A stretch of 19,497 bases of DNA from an uncultured Clostridia bacterium (GTDB taxonomy: Bacteria; Bacillota; Clostridia; Oscillospirales; Acutalibacteraceae): assembly GCA_937898195.1 (NCBI GenBank), contig CALEJD010000008.1, positions 1 through 19,497 of the forward strand, written 5' to 3'. Within the stretch, counting starts at the first letter, position 1, and the number at the start of each line of letters is the position of its first letter. A program made the translations under genes and the position numbers. The notes beneath the pieces are model-generated. The model did not search any database. It saw only the letters and a program-made list of their open reading frames with translations, and was not told the origin of the DNA. Below are positions 15,396 through 19,497 of the stretch, in pieces.

Positions 15396-16060
15396 TAATA
15401 TCCACTACCTTGTTCGTTTTTAACAATTTTTACAATTCTGCTCGTGCCAAGTCTTGATGCACCAAGGTTAATAAAATCTTCTGCATCTTCAATTGATGCG
15501 ATTCCACCCGCAGCTTTTATCTTCTTACCATTAGTAGTATGCTTCGCAAAAAGTTCAATATCAGCTTTTGTAGCACCACCGGTTGAAAATCCAGTTGAAG
15601 TTTTAATATAATCTGCATTTGAATTGCTGACAATTTCACACATCTTGATTTTTTCATCGTCAGTAAGAAGGCAAGTTTCAATAATAACTTTTAATAATTT
15701 GCCATCACAAGCATCTTTTATTGCGTTGATTTCATTAAGAATTTCATTGTGTTTCTTGTCCTTTAACCAACCAACGTTGATTACCATATCAATCTCGTCA
15801 GCACCGTTTTTAACGGCATCTGCTGTTTCAAAAACCTTTGTTGCAGTTGTTGAATATCCGTTTGGAAACCCGATAACAGTACAAATAGCGAGTTTTTCTC
15901 CCACATATTCTTTTGCTTGTTTAACAAATGAAGCAGGAATACAAACCGATGCAGTATTATATTTAATTCCATCGTCACAAATTGATTTAATTTCATCCCA
16001 AGTTGCACTTTGAGAAAGTAATGTGTGGTCAACCTTTGAAAGAATCTCTTTAATATCCAT
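15395..16060 (-). CDS. deoC: Deoxyribose-phosphate aldolase
   Basis: DeoC cleaves 2-deoxyribose-5-phosphate to acetaldehyde and glyceraldehyde-3-phosphate. The 221-residue class I aldolase has the Schiff-base lysine in YIKTSTGF (K153), the proton-relay lysine in IKAAGG (K182) and the aspartate in EIDMVIN (D91). The start is ATG 16060, with GGAGGA seven bases upstream. A longer in-frame reading that begins at 16099 would overlap the upstream membrane protein gene and precede the family N-terminus. The ribosome binding site overlaps the last codons of the upstream Cys/His protein gene, whose stop lies four bases before this start. Confidence 0.96.
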   Translation of the reverse strand: MDIKEILSKVDHTLLSQSATWDEIKSICDDGIKYNTASVCIPASFVKQAKEYVGEKLAICTVIGFPNGYSTTATKVFETADAVKNGADEIDMVINVGWLKDKKHNEILNEINAIKDACDGKLLKVIIETCLLTDDEKIKMCEIVSNSNADYIKTSTGFSTGGATKADIELFAKHTTNGKKIKAAGGIASIEDAEDFINLGASRLGTSRIVKIVKNEQGSGY

Positions 16061-16064
16061 TATT

Positions 16065-16655
16065 TTATCCTCCGCAAGAACTACAAGTGTTGTAGCCATT
16101 GTTTATATATTTATTAAGTTCGTCGCTTGTGAGCTGAACTGTTTGCTTGTTTTCTTCTTTCATTCTGTCAACAAAAGAACAGTCTTTAGTGTGTATTTTC
16201 TTGCTGTTTTTATTTATCACATAAGTCTTAGTTTTTGATTGTTGTTTTGTTGTATTTTCGTTTCTGTTTGTGGTTGTTGAAGTAGTAGAACTAGTCTGTG
16301 TATTCTTCTTAGTAGTTTGTTCGTTTTTATCATCTTCATTGTTTTGACTATCATTATTATCTTCGACAGTATCATTTGTGCTTTCAGTTGTAGAAGTTAT
16401 ACCAAGAATTGGTAACACGTCTTCTGGTTTTTTCTCTTCATTAAAGACTTGTGAAACTCTGTTGTATTCACCATCTTCAAGCAAATCGGTTACGGCATTA
16501 ATTCCCTTATATATGTTATAAAGTTCACCGGCTATCAATACAAGTGTTGCTGCCATTATAATACAACAAGTCGATATTGTTTTTATTCTATATTCATCAC
16601 TACGTAAATAGTCAAAAAACTCTTTTACTCTTGAATTTTTGTTCTCGTTATCCAA
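16065..16655 (-). CDS. Membrane-anchored protein with C-terminal Ada-like Cys/His metal-binding domain
   Basis: I recognise the domain type but no gene name. The 196-residue product has a charged N-terminus (residues 1-25), one transmembrane helix (about 26-43), a short soluble part, then a Ser/Thr/Asn/Asp-rich linker at about 87-143 and a compact C-terminal domain (145-196). That domain reads YVINKNSKKIH, then DC, GY and CSSC, resembling the small Ada-like zinc-binding domains at the end of some Firmicutes secreted proteins and nucleases. Likely ligands are H155, C159, C191 and C194. Positive charges before the helix suggest the domain faces outward. The start chosen is TTG 16655, six bases after GAGGTG; a GTG at 16664 would coincide with that site. 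It opens the deo operon, four bases before deoC. Function unknown: metal or ligand sensing, or nucleic-acid binding, are guesses. Confidence 0.75.
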   Translation of the reverse strand: MDNENKNSRVKEFFDYLRSDEYRIKTISTCCIIMAATLVLIAGELYNIYKGINAVTDLLEDGEYNRVSQVFNEEKKPEDVLPILGITSTTESTNDTVEDNNDSQNNEDDKNEQTTKKNTQTSSTTSTTTNRNENTTKQQSKTKTYVINKNSKKIHTKDCSFVDRMKEENKQTVQLTSDELNKYINNGYNTCSSCGG

Positions 16656-16661
16656 AATCAA

Positions 16662-16667
16662 CACCTC
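16662..16667 (-). promoter_or_regulatory. Ribosome binding site deciding the TTG start at 16655
   Basis: GAGGTG on the minus strand lies six bases before the TTG at 16655. With transcription predicted to begin near 16668, it sits at the extreme 5' end of the message, and the GTG at 16664 within it cannot be the start. Confidence 0.5.
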
Positions 16668-16674
16668 GTACTAC

Positions 16675-16703
16675 ATTTTAACACTTAATCGTTAGTTTTT
16701 CAA
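16675..16703 (-). promoter_or_regulatory. Sigma-A-type promoter of the deo operon
   Basis: Read on the minus strand, TTGAAA (16703-16698), a 17-base spacer and TAAAAT (16680-16675) give a good housekeeping match. It lies upstream of the Ada-like protein gene, which supports a single transcript through deoC, deoB, cdd and pdp, since no terminator is seen among those genes. Confidence 0.65.
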
Positions 16704-16778
16704 TATAAGTAACCGAATAGATTTAAAAAGAATATGATGTAATAGTGCGTTGCACAAATAAAATTAAGGAGAGTATAT

Positions 16779-16967
16779 ATGGAAACAAAAGCAATGAATT
16801 GTATTTGTGAAGAAATGCCTAAGTTACCAAATTGTCCGGTAATAGCAATGGCTTATGTTCCTTTTCAAACAGAACTTGTAACTTATACTTGTGTTGAAGC
16901 ACTTAATAAAGGAACACTTTTCCCAGAACTTGACAAAAAATTCTATGGGGGTAAATGCTGTGGATAA
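16779..16967 (+). CDS. cotJA: Spore coat-associated protein CotJA
   Basis: This 62-residue protein is of the CotJA family, incorporated in the inner spore coat with CotJC. The family core is visible as MAYVPFQ (residues 24-30) and ALNKGTLFPELDKKF (41-55), matching the P-F-Q and EAL-GTLFP pattern of CotJA. It has six cysteines (8, 10, 19, 38, 60, 61), many for such a small coat protein, with a terminal KCCG. AAGGAG at 16766-16771 precedes the ATG. The end overlaps cotJB. Expression would be expected from the mother cell in sporulation, but I could not assign a clear sporulation-sigma promoter. Confidence 0.88.
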   Translation: METKAMNCICEEMPKLPNCPVIAMAYVPFQTELVTYTCVEALNKGTLFPELDKKFYGGKCCG

Positions 16968-17208
16968 ATGCAAACTTATGAGAGAACTTTCAAGTGTGAA
17001 ATTTGCAGCTTGGGAGCTTCATTTATATCTCGATACACATCCTTGCGATGAAAAAGCATTAGAAATGCATAAAAAATATACAGAGCGGGCAAAAGAATTG
17101 ACAGAAGAATATGAAGAGTGCTTTGGTCCGCTCACACACGAATCAGGCAGCGGACTTGCATGGGTTAAGAATCCTTGGCCTTGGGAGTATATGGAGTGTG
17201 ATTGTTAG
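16960..17208 (+). CDS. cotJB: Spore coat protein CotJB
   Basis: CotJB is the second member of the cotJ operon. The 82-residue product shows the family pattern AAWELHLYLDTHPCDEKAL (residues 16-34) and the ending WVKNPWPWEY (68-77). The start is placed at GTG 16960, seven bases after GGGGGT at 16947-16952, giving the usual CotJB length. In-frame ATGs further up (16891, 16945) would extend deep into cotJA without a ribosome binding site. It overlaps cotJA by eight bases and cotJC by one. Cysteines at 4, 29, 54, 80 and 82, with the tail ECDC, echo the cysteine-rich tail of CotJA. Confidence 0.87.
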   Translation: MDKCKLMRELSSVKFAAWELHLYLDTHPCDEKALEMHKKYTERAKELTEEYEECFGPLTHESGSGLAWVKNPWPWEYMECDC

Positions 17209-17837
17209 TGTTTCAATATGAGAAAAAATTACAATATCCTGTAAAGATTAAAAATCCGAATCCAAAACTTGCGCAAGTAATTATTTCACAATTCGGCGGT
17301 CCTGACGGCGAACTCGCAGCATCAATGAGATATTTTTCTCAAAGATACGGAATGCCGTTGCCAGAGCTTAAGGGACTTTTGACGGATATAGCAACTGAAG
17401 AACTTTCTCACTTAGAGATGGTAGGTGCTATTGTTTATCAACTTACACGAAATCTTACAATTGATGAGATTAAGAAAAGTGGATTTGATAAATACTTTGT
17501 TGACCATACAACAGGGCTTTACACTGTTGCAGCAAGCGGTACACCATTCTCAGCAATGTATTTCCAGTCAAAAGGTGATGTTATAACAGACCTTCACGAA
17601 GACCTTGCTGCAGAGCAAAAAGCGAGAACAACCTATGACAATATTCTTCGTCTCGTTGATGACCCAGATGTACGCGACCCAATTAAATTCTTGCGTGAAA
17701 GAGAAATTGTGCACTATCAAAGATTTGGTGAAGGTTTGCAGTTGATGACAGATAAACTTGATAGCAAAAACTTCTACGCATTCAACCCAAGTTTTGATAA
17801 GCATTGTATGAAAAATGTGAAAAAGAATAGAAGATAA
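17208..17837 (+). CDS. cotJC: Spore coat protein CotJC, manganese-catalase family
   Basis: CotJC is a ferritin-like di-metal protein related to manganese catalases and part of the spore coat. In the 209-residue product the family dimetal ligands are all present: E35 (GPDGELAA), E65 and H68 (EELSHLE), E136 (LAAEQKAR) and H169 (EREIVHYQRF). This is the same pattern as in Lactobacillus plantarum Mn-catalase. The start is GTG 17208, overlapping the cotJB TAG by one base and giving MFQYEKKLQYPVK, aligned with MWVYEKKLQYPVK of Bacillus CotJC. A TTG two codons upstream (17202) with GGAG five bases before it is the alternative. The C-terminus is slightly extended and basic (KNVKKNRR). Peroxide breakdown in the coat is the expected activity, inferred from family. 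Confidence 0.94.
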   Translation: MFQYEKKLQYPVKIKNPNPKLAQVIISQFGGPDGELAASMRYFSQRYGMPLPELKGLLTDIATEELSHLEMVGAIVYQLTRNLTIDEIKKSGFDKYFVDHTTGLYTVAASGTPFSAMYFQSKGDVITDLHEDLAAEQKARTTYDNILRLVDDPDVRDPIKFLREREIVHYQRFGEGLQLMTDKLDSKNFYAFNPSFDKHCMKNVKKNRR

Positions 17838-17843
17838 AACATG

Positions 17844-17866
17844 AGCGGGAGTAAAATCCCGCTTTT
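17844..17866 (+). terminator. Rho-independent terminator of the cotJ operon
   Basis: AGCGGGA (17844-17850) pairs with TCCCGCT (17857-17863) around a six-base loop and is followed by TTT. The T tract is short, so efficiency may be moderate. It begins six bases after the cotJC stop. Confidence 0.8.
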
Positions 17867-17899
17867 GTAGTTTCCTGTCAAAAAATTAACAAATTATCA

Positions 17900-17928
17900 T
17901 TGACACTTGTGATTATTGATAGTAAACT
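17900..17928 (+). promoter_or_regulatory. Promoter of the aconitase X genes
   Basis: A perfect TTGACA (17900-17905), a 17-base spacer and TAAACT (17923-17928) lie between the cotJ terminator and the aconitase X large-subunit gene. This indicates vegetative sigma-A transcription, independent of the sporulation genes upstream. Confidence 0.65.
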
Positions 17929-17963
17929 ATAAATGTTAATAAATTATTAAAGAGGTGCTTAAC

Positions 17964-19244
17964 ATGGCAATTCAGCTTACAGCTGAACAACAAGCTTTGC
18001 TCAACGGTGAACAAGGCGAAGTTATGGCTAAAGTTATGAAAACACTTGTTATGTACGGCGAAACATTCGGCGCAGAAAAAATGGTTCCCGTTACAAGTGA
18101 AAAGGGACATCTTGTTACAAGTTTTGGTCTTAAAATGATGACTCCTGTTTTTGATTTGATGGACCAGCTTCTTAATGCTGGTGTTGTTTCAAAACAGAAA
18201 TTCTCTGTTGACCCAAAACCATTTGACCCAAATGTTCCATCAGATTTCCTTAAAAACTTTGTTTTCAAAAAGTTTATGTATTCAAAGCAGGATTCATATA
18301 ACGAACAACTTCGTAAAATGGGTCTTTTAAATGACGATGCTTATACTTGTGCTTGCTACCTTGATGAAGTAGGCAACACACCAAAAAAAGGTGATATTCT
18401 TTCATGGGCTGAATCAAGTGCAGTTGCATATGCAAACTCTGTTATTGGTGCTCGTTGTAACCGTAACTCAGGTATCATTGAAATGATGGGCTCAATCGCG
18501 GGCTTTGTTCCTTGTTTTGGTCTTCTTACGGATGAAGGCAGAAAAGCAACATGGGTTATCGAAGTTAAATGCTCAAAGAAGCCTGAAGCTCAGATTCTCG
18601 GTTCTGCAATCGGTATGAAAGTTATGGAAGATGTTCCATTCGTTAAAGGTATGACTGAATGGCTCGGCAATGACCTTAACGATGATGCAAAAGCATATCT
18701 TAAAGACTTTGGTGCTGCTTGTGCATCAAACGGTGCAGTTGGTCTTTTCCATATTGATGGTCTTACACCAGAAGCTACTGAAATGGGTGACTCACTCGTT
18801 GCTGAAAATGCACAGGTTTATGTTATTGATGATGCTGAACTTGAAAGAGTTAAGGCTTCATATCCTGTTATGTGGAAGAATCCTGGTGCAACTCCAAAAC
18901 TTTGCTTCGTAGGTTGCCCACACATGACAATGGCTCAGCTTAAAGAGTGGACAAATGATGTTTATGATGCTCTTCAGAAGAACGGACTTAAAAAGGTTTC
19001 AATCCCTACAGTATTTACAGCTCCTCCAGCAGTTTGTGACGAATTCAAAAAGACTGATTTGTATGCAAAACTTCAGTCAACAGGCGTTGTGCTCAGCTAC
19101 ATTTGCCCACTTATGTATATGAACAACCCACTTGCAAAGAAAATGCCTGTAATCACAAACTCAAACAAACTTCGTACATATACAACTTCTCGTTACTATA
19201 CAAGCGAAGAAATTCTTGACATCATTACAAAGGAGGCAAAATAA
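17964..19244 (+). CDS. Aconitase X large (catalytic) subunit, DUF521 family
   Basis: This 426-residue protein is an AcnX large subunit of the aconitase superfamily, Fe-S-dependent dehydratases whose known members act on mevalonate 5-phosphate (archaea) or cis-3-hydroxy-L-proline (bacteria). Family segments are YTCACYLDEVGN (residues 127-138), WAESSAVAYANSVIGARCNRN (148-168), FVGCPHMTMAQL (315-326) and YICPLMY (379-385). C129 or C131, C165, C318 and C381 are candidate cluster or active-site residues; which ones bind iron here is inference. The start is ATG 17964, seven bases after AGAGGT; a GTG three codons upstream would overlap that site. The small subunit follows after one base. No pathway partner is visible to fix the substrate. 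Confidence 0.88.
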   Translation: MAIQLTAEQQALLNGEQGEVMAKVMKTLVMYGETFGAEKMVPVTSEKGHLVTSFGLKMMTPVFDLMDQLLNAGVVSKQKFSVDPKPFDPNVPSDFLKNFVFKKFMYSKQDSYNEQLRKMGLLNDDAYTCACYLDEVGNTPKKGDILSWAESSAVAYANSVIGARCNRNSGIIEMMGSIAGFVPCFGLLTDEGRKATWVIEVKCSKKPEAQILGSAIGMKVMEDVPFVKGMTEWLGNDLNDDAKAYLKDFGAACASNGAVGLFHIDGLTPEATEMGDSLVAENAQVYVIDDAELERVKASYPVMWKNPGATPKLCFVGCPHMTMAQLKEWTNDVYDALQKNGLKKVSIPTVFTAPPAVCDEFKKTDLYAKLQSTGVVLSYICPLMYMNNPLAKKMPVITNSNKLRTYTTSRYYTSEEILDIITKEAK

Positions 19245-19245
19245 A

Positions 19246-19497
19246 ATGAAAACATTTAAAGGTCGTCCCGTAGTTCCGGGAACAGCAACAGCAACTGCTC
19301 TTGTTTCACACGGTGGTTTCAATACACTTGCTTCCTTCCAGGGTGCACTTCAGTTTGGCGACAAACAAGCAAAATGTGGTGACCAGAACAATACAGACAT
19401 TTATGAAAAGCCAATGGTTGGCACTGCACTTTGCCTTCCACAGACAATCGGTTCAACAACAGGTGGTCTTGTTCTTTATTGTGCAAAGGTTATGGAA
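19246..19497 (+). CDS. Aconitase X small (swivelling) subunit, DUF126 family (cut by window edge)
   Basis: The first 84 residues of the AcnX small subunit are visible; the full protein usually has about 130-140. The N-terminal FKGRPVVPGTATATALVS and the C-terminal GSTTGGLVLY, which supplies the serine/threonine substrate-binding loop in this family, are recognisable. CGDQNN (residues 44-49) is an added polar motif. AGGAGG at 19231-19236 gives strong initiation nine bases before the ATG. It begins immediately after the large-subunit stop, so the two form a split heterodimeric enzyme. The C-terminal part lies outside the window. Confidence 0.87.
   Translation, partial: MKTFKGRPVVPGTATATALVSHGGFNTLASFQGALQFGDKQAKCGDQNNTDIYEKPMVGTALCLPQTIGSTTGGLVLYCAKVME

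Noticed and set aside
16061..16099. Longer deoC reading from 16099
   Set aside because: The added residues lie within the upstream gene; ATG 16060 has a GGAGGA site and matches the family start.
16357..16395. Low-complexity Thr/Asn/Asp-coding stretch as a possible DNA tandem repeat
   Set aside because: The codons vary and no regular period is visible; it is a disordered linker within the membrane protein.
16705..16755. Possible sporulation-sigma promoter (AATATGAT at 16731-16738) and GTGC-GTT-GCAC stem before cotJA
   Set aside because: The -10-like match is partial and no acceptable -35 element lies at the right distance; the stem is only four base pairs.
1..19497. CRISPR arrays, insertion sequences, phage genes, tRNA or rRNA genes
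   Set aside because: No repeat-spacer arrays, transposase or integrase genes, terminal repeats or RNA gene signatures were seen on either strand.

Overview
The window is an AT-rich stretch of chromosome from a Gram-positive, endospore-forming member of the Clostridia (Bacillota), perhaps an Oscillospiraceae/Lachnospiraceae-type gut anaerobe. That assignment rests on codon use, strong GGAGG-type ribosome binding sites, frequent TTG/GTG starts, lipoprotein-type solute-binding proteins, the cotJABC spore-coat operon and the general gene set. It is inference, because no rRNA or other phylogenetic marker is present. Nearly every base belongs to a gene; no gap exceeds 300 bases.

Layout. (1) 1-2354, minus strand: xpt (xanthine phosphoribosyltransferase), a BMP/PnrA-family substrate-binding lipoprotein and the N-terminal part of its ABC ATPase, which runs off the left edge. 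This looks like a purine or nucleoside import and salvage operon. (2) 2523-10635, plus strand: a complete maltodextrin operon with binding lipoprotein, two permeases, MalK-type ATPase, 4-alpha-glucanotransferase (malQ) and glycogen/maltodextrin phosphorylase (glgP), closed by a textbook terminator. (3) 10666-12540, plus strand: NUDIX hydrolase, a biotin-protein ligase without a DNA-binding domain, and the BioY biotin transporter. A terminator hairpin lies between bioY and the converging deo operon. (4) 16703-12556, minus strand: a nucleoside/deoxyribose catabolic operon in the order membrane-anchored Ada-like Cys/His protein, deoC, deoB, cdd, pdp. (5) 16779-17837, plus strand: cotJA-cotJB-cotJC. 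(6) 17900 to the right edge, plus strand: split aconitase X, large subunit followed by the start of the small subunit.

How the genes fit together. Maltodextrins imported by the ABC system would be disproportionated by MalQ and phosphorolysed by GlgP to glucose-1-phosphate. In the deo operon, cytidine/deoxycytidine is deaminated by Cdd and pyrimidine nucleosides are split by Pdp. DeoB then converts (deoxy)ribose-1-phosphate to the 5-phosphate, and DeoC cleaves deoxyribose-5-phosphate to acetaldehyde and glyceraldehyde-3-phosphate. The BMP-type transporter linked to xpt may supply nucleosides or bases to the same economy.

The least ordinary items are the surface-facing Ada-like protein that opens the deo operon, the adjacent large/small aconitase X genes of unknown substrate, the cysteine-rich CotJA/CotJB, and two stable hairpins without U-tracts placed directly after each of the two ABC binding-protein genes.
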